Of a stretch of 64,000 nt of DNA, positions 31,121 through 42,230 are shown one piece after another (positions within the stretch are counted from its first letter, which is position 1; each line of letters begins with the position of its first letter). The DNA lies in contig NW_004450323.1 in the NCBI RefSeq assembly GCF_000321225.1, positions 2,014,553 through 2,078,552 of the forward strand. The letters run 5' to 3'. The DNA is from Odobenus rosmarus divergens. Lineage: Eukaryota; Chordata; Mammalia; Carnivora; Odobenidae. The notes beneath the pieces are model-generated. The model searched no databases and was not told the DNA's origin. It was given only the letters and a program-made list of their open reading frames with translations. The position numbers and the translations under genes were made by a program.

Positions 31121-31621
31121 TGCAGCAGGCTGAATCATGGCACCCAAAGATATCAGGTTCTAATTCCTAAAACTTACAAATATTATCTTATTTGGAAAAA
31201 GTGTCTTTGCAGACATGATTAAATTAAGAATCTTAAAATGGAAAGATTATCCTAGATATTTTGAGTGAGCCCTAAGTACAATCACGAATATCCTTATAAG
31301 AGGGGACAGAGGGAGATTATGCAGACACAGAGGAGAAAGTGATGGGAAGATGGAGCAGAGAGACTTGAAGATGCTAGCCTTGATGATTGCGGTGATATGA
31401 CCACAACCCAAGGGATGCTGGCAGCCACCAGAAACCAGAAGAAGCAAGGAAGAGATTCTCTCTAGAGCCTCCACAGAGAGCACAGCCCTGCCAATGCCTT
31501 GATTTTGGTCCCATGAACCCGATTTCTGACTTCTGGCCTCTAGAGTGATGAGAGAGTAACTGTGTGTTGTTTTAAGCCATGCAGTTTATGGTACTTTGTT
31601 ACAGAAGCCACAGGAAACTAC
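31121..31621 (+). mobile_element. MLT1 (MaLR) solo LTR, sense, ~500 bp
   Basis: 'tgcagcaggctgaatcatggcaccc', 'caggttctaattcctaaaac', 'aagtgtctttgcagacatgattaaa', 'ccttataagaggggac', '...ttctgacttctggcctctagag', 'tgtgttgttttaagcc', 'ggtactttgttacag' follows MLT1 end to end. Confidence 0.88.
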
Positions 31622-32859
31622 CTGGAGAGGCCCTTTAAGCTGTCAAGTCAGCATTACCTTATGGGTAACATCCCCTAGCCCAATACATAACTCACGTGAA
31701 TCCAAGCCATCAACCAACTGGTCAACTACTATTAACGAGGGGACCAGCCCCATACTAGATAAAATGGCAATTACAAAGCAGGGTGGGCAGCAGCGTAGGG
31801 CACAGATGGGACTGGAGTTGAGTCAGCAGACAGGGCTGGCATCCCTTGTGGTTTTCTACCTACTGGTCACATGATAATCAGAGGAACTCTACGGAGACCC
31901 GGAAGAGCTTATCTAGGCAAGGAGAGGGGGCTGGGGGAAAGTGGGCAGAATCCCCAGAAAGAATAGAATAGTTTGAAGATAGGACTATGCCAAAGATTTT
32001 GTGGAAACAAGTGCAAGACAAGCTTGGCTGGAGCCAAGGCTTGAAGTGTGGAGGTTGTTCTCAAGCTTCAGTGTGCTGAATTGCTGAATTATCGAGGAAC
32101 GTTGTCTAGGAATCTGTACTTAATACAAGTTCCCTGGGTTATTCTTGTAGATGATATACTGATTACATTTTTAGAAACATTGAGTTCAGGTCATAGATAG
32201 AGATAGAGATAGAAAGTAGAAAAATTGGTTAAAGTTAGGCTTATTGACTCTTGAAAATTAGCAGAACTTTAAATATTATTTAACTATGCAGCATTTCTTT
32301 TACAGCTATACCATATCTTAAATTCTTATTTCCATCAAATATGTATGTATATATATGAATTTAAAAGTTAAAGGCACTGCAAGGATTTTAATGAAAATCA
32401 TCAGTCCCCATTCTACCTCTCTCTATCTCGGATTCCCAGAGGCAACCTCTTTCAACTCTTTTAGTTGTTGATTCTGATGTTTAGCTTCCATACTTCCAAA
32501 TGGCATATGCGTATCACTACTTCTTGATTTTTCAATTTGAGGCATTATCTCCTGACTTTCCATCAAGACTAATGATTAGCTTTTCCATCCATTTCCCTGT
32601 CCCTTTCAACAGATTCAATTCTCTCCCTCCATCTTCTCCCAATAGCTCTCTTACAATGTTTGGTTAAGTAAAAATCAGTGTGTTGATCTAGGCAAAATTG
32701 TTCCCAGCCAAGCCATATGGTGATTATGACTATATTTGCTTCATTATATAACTTAGATGTCTCTTGGAATAATAAATTGCTTAGTTTTAGTTTTCCAGGT
32801 ACCTGTGGCAGAGACAGTCAGCTGTGCCCCAACATAGCTTTCGCCCCTTGTTCTGGAGT
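31622..32859. other. Unassigned stretch, partly L1M-like
   Basis: 31622-32160 has no named repeat. It becomes AT-rich after 32100, with an (AGATAG) patch at 32196-32212. 32340-32660 ('ccattctacctctctctatc', 'ggcaacctctttcaactc', 'catatgcgtatcactacttc') resembles an antisense old L1 3' UTR, but not firmly. Confidence 0.4.
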
Positions 32860-33236
32860 AAGAGAGTTTGTAGGTATACATTGAGCCATCCAGCTAAAGC
32901 TACGGTTCCTAGCCTCCCTTGGGTATGGTCACTGTGACTAAGTTGTGCCAATAGGAAGTGAGCAGATATAGCAATACCCGGGACATGCCCTTAAAGGTAG
33001 GAATGTACCTTCCTCTTTACCTTTCCTCCATTCTGCTACAGAAATGCAAATGTGATGGCAGGAGCAAGATCAGCCAATTAAGACTCTAAGGTAGAAGTCA
33101 CATGTTGAGGAATGAAGAACAATGTGATTGGAGATGAGTGCCTTACCATAAGAAAGAAATAGGCTGCCATCTTGTTTGAGTTTCTGCCCCACTGGGTTTC
33201 TTTGGGGCCTAACTGTGTTAACAGCTGCTATAATGT
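32860..33236 (+). repeat. Old LTR-like repeat (MaLR/ERVL type), tentative
   Basis: 'agcctcccttgggtatggtcactgtgactaagttgtgccaatagg', 'gtgagcagatat', '...ggctgccatcttgtttgag' share the text style of MaLR/ERVL LTRs. The boundaries are uncertain. Confidence 0.35.
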
Positions 33237-33422
33237 CTAGGGGCAGATTTCCGTGAAGCTAGTGGAGTTCAAGCTTCAGGGTTTCTTATTTGCACATGTC
33301 TCTTTCAAAGGCCCTGGTAGGGACCCTAGACATTTTGTATTTGTGGTTTTATATTCTTTTCATTAAATAAGCCCCCTTACCCCCCAGTTATATAAGCTTC
33401 AGGCCCCTCAAAGTGGATCCTA
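33237..33422 (+). repeat. Copy B of the old unnamed repeat
   Basis: Starts 'ggggcagatttccgtgaagc', continues 'ggttttatattcttttcatt' and ends 'gcttcaggcccctcaaagtggatcc'. It is co-linear with 23262-23520. Confidence 0.5.
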
Positions 33423-33429
33423 TCCCTCT

Positions 33430-33853
33430 CTGTACCTAAAGTAGAAACTACTAGCTCTCCACCAAAATCCATTATGCCCTTCTTTGGATCTCAGTTAGGC
33501 TACCTTTCCCAGTCTACCTTCTGGTTAAGTATGGTCCTATGAATGGCAGTGATGTGTGCTGCCTTCAGGCCTGGCTCATAAAAACCTCCTCTAGTCTCCT
33601 CCATGCTCCTTCCACCCCCTATTCTGGCTGACTGGGAAGGTGACAATTAGGGTGTCCTTGGAAGGCACGTTTTGAAGATGGCAGAGCATCCATCAACCAG
33701 GGTCACTGATGAATGTGTGGCGAGAATTATCACCAACTTCAATGTCTGCCCAGGACTGTTAACACCAAAAAGAAATAAACTTGTCTCTAAACCACTGATT
33801 TTTGGGGGATATATTTGTTTCTATGGATTAGCTTACCCTAATACAGTACCTAT
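33430..33853 (+). repeat. Old LTR-like repeat (MaLR/ERVL type), sense
   Basis: 'gtatggtcctatgaatggcagtgatgtg', 'gcctggctcataaaaacctcctc', 'gaagatggcagagcatccatcaacc', 'agaaataaacttgtctctaaaccactga', ending 'ttaccctaataca'. An AATAAA before the terminal stretch is as in an LTR R region. The 76-aa + frame inside it is not a gene. Confidence 0.55.
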
Positions 33854-33889
33854 CATTAATCAATTCCCACGCTACAGAACCCTAAATCT

Positions 33890-35220
33890 CATTGCAGCAT
33901 AGTTAATCATATCAGGAAATCTATCAGTTCCTTCCAATTATTTCTTTTGGAAAGTTTTCTGGAGATTGCTGAATACCTTCTCTAATCAGCTTTCCTGCTA
34001 GTTCTACCATATAGCTATTAACATTTATCATCATTTTAGGGAATTCCCTTTGCTTCTCTCTTGTGTTGGAGCCTATTTTCTGGATCCTATGTCTTTATTT
34101 TTTTCTTATTTATTCTTTCATTTTGCTGTGACATATCTTCCAGTAGTTTTCTAAGAAAGAATGCATGAGAGATAAAATTATAGAAGTTTTGAATGTCTGA
34201 TTTGTATTCTTGTTTTATATCTAATGTTTACTCTTAATTTATAGTTTGGTTGAGTACAGCATTCTAAGTTGGATAATTTTTCTTTCCAAATTTTTAATTT
34301 ATAGTTTGGTTGAGTACAGCATTCTAAGTTGGATAATTTTTCTTTCCAAATTTTTAAGAAATTTTTAAATTTCTTTCCAAATTTCCAAGAGTCTTCTGCT
34401 CTACTGTCTTCCCAAGTTGTTGCATGCAAGTTCGGTGCTATTCTTACTTCTTTTTTTAGTATGTGATCTGATTTTCCCTCTGAAAGATTTCAGAATACTG
34501 TCTTTGTCCTCAGTGTTCTTATGTTTAAACAGTATGCCTTGATTTGGGTCATTTTTCATACCTTCAGATAAGCATGCAGTGGGCTATTTTAAGTTAGAAA
34601 TTTAAAACTTTCAGTTCTGGGAAATTTTGGGGTTTTTTTTTTTTTTGATAATTTTTTCCTGTTCTCTTTTTCTGGAAGTTCCCATTATTCAGATTTTGGC
34701 CCTTCTGGAATGATCTGATTTTTTTCTTGGGGGATTTTTTCAATATTAACTTCTAGCACTTTTGTTGAAATTTTTACTTCCTGATTGTATTTTAATTTCC
34801 AAAAGTTCTTTCTTTTCCCTAAATCATTATCGATCAATCTTACTTTCCCCCCCTAGCATTATATTCTTGTTTCATGAATGTAATCTTTTATCTCCCTGAG
34901 GACACAATTATAGTTTAAAAAAAAATGTTTTCTTCTGCTTCTTTCAGTGTCTCTTTTACCTCTAAATACCTTTTAAATTTCTGTTTGTTTTGGATTTTCT
35001 TCTGCCATGTTTAAGGATTTCTTCAAATGTCTTGCAATTCTTGGCTAACTTTTCATATAAAGGAGAGAGGTATTAAATCTTTTTGGAACTTCTGAGAGAT
35101 TTCTTGATCAGTGGGCCTCCCTATTGCCAATTTCCTGGCAGACCTCCAGATGTCAGTATCTTAGGACGTTATCATGGCTCAGTTTCCTTGTAAAAAATCA
35201 TCTTATCTCTTGCCTTGTAA
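33890..35220. repeat. AT-rich old L1-like sequence
   Basis: T-rich text such as 'tttggttgagtacagcattctaagttgg', 'ctgtctttgtcctcagtg' and 'ctggaagttcccattattc' resembles old L1M consensus written as 'ttgctggatatagaattcttgg'. Orientation and subfamily are not settled. No coding potential. Confidence 0.45.
34234..34357 (+). repeat. Exact 60-bp tandem duplication
   Basis: 34234-34297 is identical to 34294-34357 (64 bases at a period of 60). It lies inside old, diverged repeat sequence. The lack of any difference shows the duplication is much younger than its host. On the minus strand it makes a frame repeat a 20-residue unit. Confidence 0.95.
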
Positions 35221-35224
35221 GCCA

Positions 35225-35662
35225 GTAAGACTGGCTGCTTAGGAGGGAAAAGGGCCTGTGGTGGACATGGAGCTCCACCTTCAAAGAAAGCCTTGTTGAA
35301 TCAGCTTCTGGGAGTGTGGTTAGTATGTAGTCTTCAGGTGTCATTTCCTTCATGGATAGTCTCAGCTGCAAAGAGCCCCTTCCAGATTGTCCTTCCAGGA
35401 GTGGCCCGTATCCAGTAATTGATTAAGGTGGAGATATAAGGGCCTGGCATTTTTTGGCCCACTGTGGGACGACTTTGTTGGACCATTTCAGCCTTAGAGC
35501 TCCCTATGGAGTTGACTGAGGCTGTCAGACTATTTTTCCCTCTGCCCCATCCCTTTCCCTTCTATAGGTGTTGATCCCAGGAGCACTCCCTAATAAACTT
35601 CCTGAACAGTAAACTCTTTCTCACACAATCTGCTTTCTGGATGACCCAACTTGCAATAGCTT
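35225..35662 (+). mobile_element. 5' LTR-like end of an ERVL-class provirus (LTR16-like)
   Basis: 'ggagcactccctaataaacttcctgaacag' then 'aatctgctttctggatgacccaacttgcaatag' matches the 3' end of LTR16-type ERVL LTRs as I remember it. The left boundary is approximate. After the L1 scrap it continues into 'agtaggtactaagagggg' (near 35801), a decayed tRNA-Leu-type primer-binding position expected of ERVL. Confidence 0.5.
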
Positions 35663-35762
35663 CTTTTTTTTTTTTTATTTAAATTCAATTAGCCAACATA
35701 TAGTACATCATTATATTCAGATACAGAGTTCAATAATTCATCAGTTGTGTATAACACCCAGC
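35663..35762 (-). mobile_element. 100-bp carnivore L1 3' tail, antisense, with TSD
   Basis: T-run, 'atttaaattcaattagccaacat', 'atagtacatcattatattcag', '...aattcatcagttgtgtataacacc' is the terminal L1 3' UTR. Flanked by the identical acttgcaatagctt at 35649-35662 and 35763-35776. An extremely 5'-truncated insertion. Confidence 0.9.
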
Positions 35763-36029
35763 ACTTGCAATAGCTTTTTAAGGAGCATTCCATAAAAGTA
35801 GGTACTAAGAGGGGATTTGGGAGCTGGATCATTCACCTCCTATTTAAAAATAAGGATCCCATCATTGGTTATAGGTAGGCACAGAGAGTCCCTGGTGCAA
35901 GTCCAATGGTTAACTTTCACCAGTGGTGAATTGGATAGTGTACCAGTAGAAGAAAATGCACTAGCTGGTGCTATACATCAGGTGTTTGAAAAATAAGAGG
36001 GAACTAATGCTATAAACACAATTGGATTA

Positions 36030-36524
36030 TGTATTAGTTTTATATTGCTGCTGTTACAAATTACCACAACCTTAGTGGCTTGTACAATTCAAATTTATTA
36101 TCTTGTAATTCTATAGGTCAGAAATCTGACACAGGTCTCACTGACCTACCTATAAGTTGGCAGGATTGCATTTCTTTCTGAAGACTCTAGGGAAGAATCT
36201 GCTTCCTTGCTTTTTATAGCTCTTAGTAGCTGACTATATTCTTTGGCTCACAGCTCCTTTCTTCATCTTCAAAATCAGTAATGGTACATGGAGTCCTTCT
36301 CATTTTGCCATCTCTAGTTTTCTGCAGCTTAAAAAGGATCTCTGCTTTTAAGGACTCATATAATAAGACTGGGTCCACCTAGATAATCCAGGATAATCTC
36401 CCCATCTCAAGGTCCTTAATCTTATTCACATTTGTAGCCATTTTTGCCATGTAAGGCCACATATTCATGAATTTTGAGGATTAGGACATAGAAATCTTTG
36501 GGATGCCATTGTTCTGCTTCCACA
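36030..36524 (-). mobile_element. MLT1 (MaLR) solo LTR, antisense, inside ERVL
   Basis: Starts TGTATTAG, then 'ttacaaattaccacaacc', 'caaatttattatcttgtaattctat', '...tccacctagataatccagg', 'ctccccatctcaaggtcc', and ends 'tgttctgcttccaca'. The flanks gatta (36025-36029) and gatgg (36525-36529) may be a decayed 5-bp TSD. Confidence 0.88.
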
Positions 36525-38749
36525 GATGGCTATTGCTAAGCTTTATGAAGTGTTAGAAAAAGAAAGCAAGAGACTGAGAGCAGTTAACATCCAATTCAAA
36601 CCATGTGAAAGCCTCCTTGTTTCATATAAAGAGGCTCTCATCCTACAGAGGAAGTGCAGAGAAAGTGGAGGCTAAGGCCCAATACTTAATCGTCAGAGTG
36701 GCTGATCTCTAAAGAAGGCTAAATTTCCAAACACGGCAGGTCCGCTATGCCAAGGTCAGGACCCTGGTTGGGAAAAGATGGGACTCTGCCACACAGATAT
36801 CTGTGTCAATGTCCCCCAAACTCAACTTCTCAGATTTCTTTGAACTCTCCGAGCCTGTGGAATTTGGCCACCATCCCTGTTAAAAGCTAGCACTCCCATC
36901 CCTGCTTGAAGATAATGCAAGGATATCCCTGCAGGATAGAATGTGTTCCCTTTCCCTCAGGATCTGTCCCTGCTTCTTCCTGGCCATTGGGCCTATAACT
37001 AGAGTTAAGTCACAGGACAGCCCAGTCAGGGACATGGTAGCTTGAAAGGGGGAGGAAAGGGAGACTATCTCCCAAATCAAGCCAGCATATACTGGAAGGA
37101 GCCAGGGGAATACACTAGACCAGATTCTGAGAGTGCTTAATCGTGAATACCAGAATGTAAGATTGAATATGGGAAAACACTGATTTGGAAATGCTCATAA
37201 GACTTATCATTTAATCAGATGGTGTAAACTTGCTGCTGTAACGGCTCCTAGAAGCATACAAAAAGTGATGGCCCACCTTCATGAGGTCAAAATGCCAGCA
37301 TGGTTCATCATAGATGGTAGAGAAGGAATTAAAAGACTCAGGGATGCAGACATGCTGAATGGATATACCAAGTGAGGCTGGGAAGCTACACTAGATGAAG
37401 ATGCACCATTTAAAGAATGCACTGACAGAGAGGCACCGACATTACTGTTGGATGTTGGTTCATCTCTATGGGCCAGAGCGGGTGGTAGGAGGGACCATTA
37501 CAGAACTAGGCTCACTGAGAGCAGAGGAAATAGGACTCCAACACAGCCGAGGCCAAGTGGCATTACTTATCCTTCAGAAGCTGTTTATGGATGCAATAAT
37601 TGTAATGCCATTATTGTGGATACAACTATTATAGTGAGCAGCAAGTTCAGAGTGGTAGCCAAAGAGGCCTAACCCACAAAGAGTTGTGGAGATAGTTAAT
37701 GGACCACTGTATCCTTGGGGGCAGAATATATGAGCAGCAAACAAGAGTACTACTCAACTTGTGTCAGCAAAAGAAACCATGGATAGATGATCAGGACAGC
37801 TACCCAACAAAAATTAAGGTCCTTACTTGGTTTCTGGATCTGAGCTAGTTTTCAGACATAGGGCTCATTGACTGAAGGAGAGGCCATGTCCCCAAGAAGA
37901 AGGACCCTGCAACACCTCTGCACATATATAATGATTCCACTAGTCCTTCCCCCCAAAAAGATCTATAATGATTTACTCTGATAATTATACTCTGAGGAAA
38001 GGAAAATACCCAAATATTTTATGGATAGTTAGACATAGGGTTTGAGTTGACACTGATACTCAGATACTTGAAATATCACCAAGGTCCCCCAGTTAAGGTA
38101 GGCATAGGAAGACCACCTAGTAAATCAAGTCCTGGCCAAGGTCTAGCTCTCAGTGCTTCTACTGAGTCTTATGGACCCACCTGTGGTCATTTTCCCAGTC
38201 CCAAAATGTCTAAATGTCTAATTGGGATGGATATAGTTCATTGTAAAGTGGAAGTGGTACATCAGATTGAATATGACTAGAACCAGAGGGCACATGCAAG
38301 CTGCTCAGATCTCACATCATCTACCATTATTTCACAGGGGTCCCTCTCTTAGCTCACACTTACAGCCACATGGGAGAATCCTTTATGACTAGCTGACAGA
38401 GAATGAAAAGCCCAGTCTTGGATTTTAGACGTGTGAGCTTAGTGTCTGGTCTCAAGCCAAAATAGGCAGAGTAGCTGTATGACAGCCTCCCTTAGGGATA
38501 GCCTGGAAAGACAGAGGTGAGGGAAAATCCTTCCGGTGGATGGAGCTCCAAGTGTTACCTCTGACCATCCACTCTGTGTGGAAAGAGAAATAGCTCCAGG
38601 ATATATATAGACTAATAGGTAGTGGCAAATAATCTGACAACTGATCAGTGACCTAAAGGGAGAAAGACTGGAATGCTGGGAACCAGGATGTCTGGGGTAG
38701 AGGCATATTAATGGACATGTGGGAACATGTAAAAATTATAAATATCTTT

Positions 38750-38876
38750 GTATCATATGCTAACACCCATCAGAGTGCATCTATGATGGGAGAGACACTA
38801 AGCAAGCAAGCTGCTAAAATGACCCAGACAGTTGATGTCAGTCAGCTCCTGTCATCAGCCACTACAGTGCTGGTAT
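38750..38876 (+). pseudogene. ERVL RNase H C-terminal remnant
   Basis: The frame reads ...THQSAS...LSKQAAKMTQTVDVSQ... over about 40 codons before a stop. It resembles the end of ERVL RNase H leading into integrase. Only a fragment remains. Confidence 0.6.
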
Positions 38877-39136
38877 GATGAGAATAAGAATGAGGTGGCC
38901 ATGGTGGCAGATACTGAGGATAACCTGGGCTCCCATTTGCCAAGGCTAATCTAGCTGCTACTGCTACCAAATGTCCAACTTCTACAGCAAGAGAAACCAA
39001 TACTTGCCCTCAATTTAGCACCATTCTTCCAGGTAGCAAGTTGACTGCACTGAGTCTCTTTCACTCTGGAAGGACCAGCAGTTTGTTCTGACAGAAATAG
39101 ATACTCATTCCGAGCATGGATTTGCCTTTCCTGTGA

Positions 39137-39334
39137 ATGCCACTCTCTGGGGATGTACACAAGATCTCACAGAAAGTCACATCAGATCAGGATATCCACT
39201 TTACAGAAAGGGAGGTACAGGAGTGGATCCATCATCATGGAATATATTGGTCATACCTCATGCTGGACAACCTAGAAGCCAATAGGATGGTAGAGCTTTG
39301 GGATGGCCTACTAAAGAAACAGCTGAAGCTCTAG
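39137..39334 (+). pseudogene. ERVL integrase core remnant
   Basis: A 65-codon open stretch containing SDQDIHFTE and ...WDGLLKKQLKL, matching the second half of a retroviral integrase catalytic core (the D of 'SDQ.. HFT' aligns with the central catalytic Asp, and the usual Glu before the 'GLLK' segment lies in a decayed NRMVEL stretch). It is the best-preserved coding scrap of the provirus and ends at a stop. Confidence 0.75.
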
Positions 39335-40285
39335 CTCAGAGGTGATATTTTTGAAGATGAGGTGTCGTACTCTAGGATACAACATACACCTTGAATCAAA
39401 GACCTTTATGGTGCTATATCCTAAATTGGAAGAATTCACGGGTCCAGGGACCAAGAAGGATAAAGGAGTGGCCCTGCTTATGATCACTCCCAATAACCCA
39501 TATAAAAAATTTGTGCTTTCTGTGCCTACAACTCCAGGTTTTTCAAGGTTAAAGGTCCCCATCTCCAAAGTGGGAACATTTCCACCAGGGGACTCAGCAC
39601 GAAACTCCATACCTTCAGCTGCCACCTGGCACTTCAGGCTCCTCGTGTCCAGGGATCAGCAGGCAAGAAATCACCATCTTGACAGGGATGATTGACCGTG
39701 GTTATTTGGGGAGGTAGAGATGCTACTACACAATGGAGACAGGGAGGAAGGTGATACCTGGGCACCTCTTTAGTATTCCCTTCCTTAACTGTGATGGTAA
39801 ATGGACAAGTACAGTAACCCCAAGGGCAAGGTGAATAGAGCTCAGACCCTCAGGCCTGAGGGTCCAAGTTATGCCGATAGCTTGAACCCAGCAAAGGTGC
39901 TAACTGAAGATGAGGGAACATCTCAACATCCACAACAGATAGTGGCAGAAGGAGACATTGCATAGAGGTCGGGGCCCTTAGAGCAGCTGCAGGAGCGGGA
40001 GCTGTAATCCATTAATTTTCCTTCTGAACTATAATTTAATCTCATTAACCTTCCTCTTGTAAGTCTCCCCCAGGAAGAGAGGCCCATGAGAACTGTGGCA
40101 AATTTAGCAGCACTTTCCCCAACAAAGTACTTCCCTGAAGTCCTCCCCACATTCTGGTGATATGCACGGGGATCTCAAAATGCATTAGGACAGAGAGAGC
40201 TTTATCATTTCATTATCTTGGATATGGCTACTTCTTGGAATTTCATGTAACATGCAGAGGGCATGTGCTTCTTGTCAATGCTATC

Positions 40286-40763
40286 TGTGATGGTCAATTT
40301 TATGTGTCATCTTGACTGGGCTAAGGGAGGCCCAGAGAGCTGGGTGTGTCTGGAGGGTGTTTCTGGAGGAGCTTAGCACTTGAATCCATAGACTGAATAA
40401 AGAAGATTGCTCTCACCCATGTGGGTGGGCATTGTCCGATCCTTTGAGGACCTGAGTAGAACAAAAAAATGGAGGAAGGGTAAATTTGCTCTCTGCTCCA
40501 GTGGGGACATCCATCTTTGCTTGCCCTCGGACATATGTGCTTCCACTTCTTGGGTCTTTGGATTGGGGCTTACATCATTGCCTCCTCTGAGATCTTTGGG
40601 TTGGACTAGAATTGCACCATGGCTTTCTTGGGCCTTCAGCTTGCAGACAGCAGATTTCTCAGCCTCCATAATGGTGTGAGCCAATTCCTTATAGTAAATC
40701 TTTCATGCACTCTTTTTCTCTATCCTATTGGTTCTGCTTCTCTGGAGAACCCTGACTAATACA
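40286..40763 (+). mobile_element. ERVL-type LTR, sense, with 5-bp TSD
   Basis: Starts TGTGATGGTCAATTTTATG and ends CTGACTAATACA, with 'cctccataatggtgtgagcc', 'aattccttatagtaaatc' and 'ctctggagaaccctgac'. Flanks ctatc (40281-40285) and ttatc (40764-40768) differ by one base. This supports an independent solo LTR landing at the end of the provirus remnant. The minus-strand 103-aa frame is not a gene. Confidence 0.8.
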
Positions 40764-40769
40764 TTATCC

Positions 40770-41155
40770 ATCCTCCATCCCAGTCCCAACTCCCACCACC
40801 CCTTCCACTCCCACTGCACCCAGACATACGAAGAGCTCAGCCACTTTCAAACAGTCAATCAACCAATCAACAGGTATTTCATGAATGACTTTGCTCATGA
40901 ACTATGCCTAGCATCCCCAGTCCTGAAATCAGGGTCTGGAACTTTCTAGGTGCTCTCTACATTATTTTTTAAATAAAAAAACTTCTGGGTATACTTAGCT
41001 GCTAAATGAGCACTGTGGCACTGACTGTTGCTATTTTAGGAGGTTGGAGATATATGAGGCTGGAGAAGGAAAGATGTCATAAAGAAAGTAGCACTTCTTC
41101 TAGGCCTTGAAAAGTACATAATGTCTACACAACTGAGAACATTTGGAACTAAAGG
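40770..41155. other. Unassigned stretch
   Basis: No gene or named repeat is seen. Confidence 0.4.
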
Positions 41156-41159
41156 GGAC

Positions 41160-42230
41160 TCATTCATTCATTCAGCACATAAATACCGGGTATTTGCTTG
41201 GTGCTTGGGATGCGGCAGTGAACAGAAGAGAGAAAAACAATGTCTGTCCTCAGGGAGCTCCCATTCTTGTGGCGAGAGACAAACAATAAGTGAGTGAGTG
41301 AGTTTGTGGTCTGTTAGCAGGTGTAGAGAGTTCTGGGGAAGAATAAAGCAAAAAAAGAATGCTACAGAAGGTCAGCAGGGTGGAGTGGGTGCAAGGACCA
41401 GGTTCCCAGAAGTGAGATAGGGAGCCATGTGGATCTCTGGTGAAGGGCATTCAGGCAGAAGCAAGAGCAGGTACAAGGGCCCTGAGGTGTGTGTATGCCT
41501 GGTCTACGCGGCTGGCTCAGAGTGAACTAGGGCAAAAAGAATAGGAGGTTGGGGGTTCAAACTTTTAGTCTGAGTGAGAAGGAAAGCATGGAGGGTATAT
41601 TAGTTTTCTTTTGCTGTGTAACAAATCACCACAAACTTGAGGGTTTAAAACGGCATAAATTTATTATCTCACCATTTCCAAGGGTCAGGATTCTGGCATG
41701 TTTTCAATGGGTCCTTAATTCAGGATCTCACCAGGCTGAATCAAGGTGTCAGTGGGAATTGCAGTCTCTGAGGTTTGGGATCCTCTTCCAAGTTCACTGA
41801 TTGTTGGCAGAATTCAGTTCCTTGTTGTTATAGGGCTGAGATCCCTACTTTCTTGCTACCTGTTAGCCTGGAGCCATTCTTAGCTCCCAGAGGTCACTTG
41901 CTGCTATTCCCTGCCACCTGGCCCTCTCCACAGCATGGCTGTTTTTGAGGGCATCTCTGCTGCTTTGACTTCCTCTGTCTCTGACTTCTGGACCTTTTAA
42001 AAGGACTCACCTCATTAAACCAGGCTTGGCCCTACCAGTGGGACCATTTTAGGATTCCGCCTACCCAAGAGGGCTTGAGCAGAAGAAAGGCACGGTCTGA
42101 CTTATGTTTCAGCAGGATGGCACTGGTGCTGTATTGAAAATAGACTTGGGGGAACATAAATAGAAACAGGTGACCAGTTAGGAGGCCATCATGGGGTATT
42201 GGGATGGAGAGGGCTGACAGTGTGTTGAAA
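41160..42230 (-). repeat. L2 LINE 3' region, antisense, split by a MaLR LTR
   Basis: Left part (41160-41595): 'cattcattcattcagcacataaatacc', 'gcttgggatgcggcagtgaacag', 'gtcctcagggagctcccattcttg', '...caagggccctgagg'. Right part (from about 42065): 'agaaaggcacggtctgac', 'gaccagttaggaggcc'. The order is co-linear across the insertion. Confidence 0.75.
41596..42062 (-). mobile_element. MaLR (MLT1-type) LTR, antisense, inserted in L2
   Basis: 'tattagttttcttttgctgtgtaacaaatcaccac', 'aaatttattatctcacc', 'agggtcaggattctggc', '...tgttggcagaattcagttcc', 'ctctgacttctggacc', ending near 'gtgggaccatttt'. Confidence 0.75.

Larger units (their letters stand above)
35763..40285 (+). pseudogene. Decayed ERVL-class internal region (gag/pol remnants)
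   Basis: An endogenous retrovirus interior on the + strand, broken by many stops and frameshifts. The order fits ERVL: gag-like text (about 36.5-37.7 kb), protease-like text around 38.05-38.28 kb, RNase H end (38750-38876) and integrase (39137-39334). No envelope is seen, as is usual for ERVL. It is interrupted by an MLT1 LTR at 36030-36524. All frames are non-functional. The 5' and 3' LTR-like sequences belong to different subfamilies, so the right LTR may be a separate insertion. Confidence 0.65.

Noticed and set aside
40373..40684. 103-aa minus-strand and 90-aa plus-strand frames
   Set aside because: Both lie within the ERVL-type LTR, which is noncoding.
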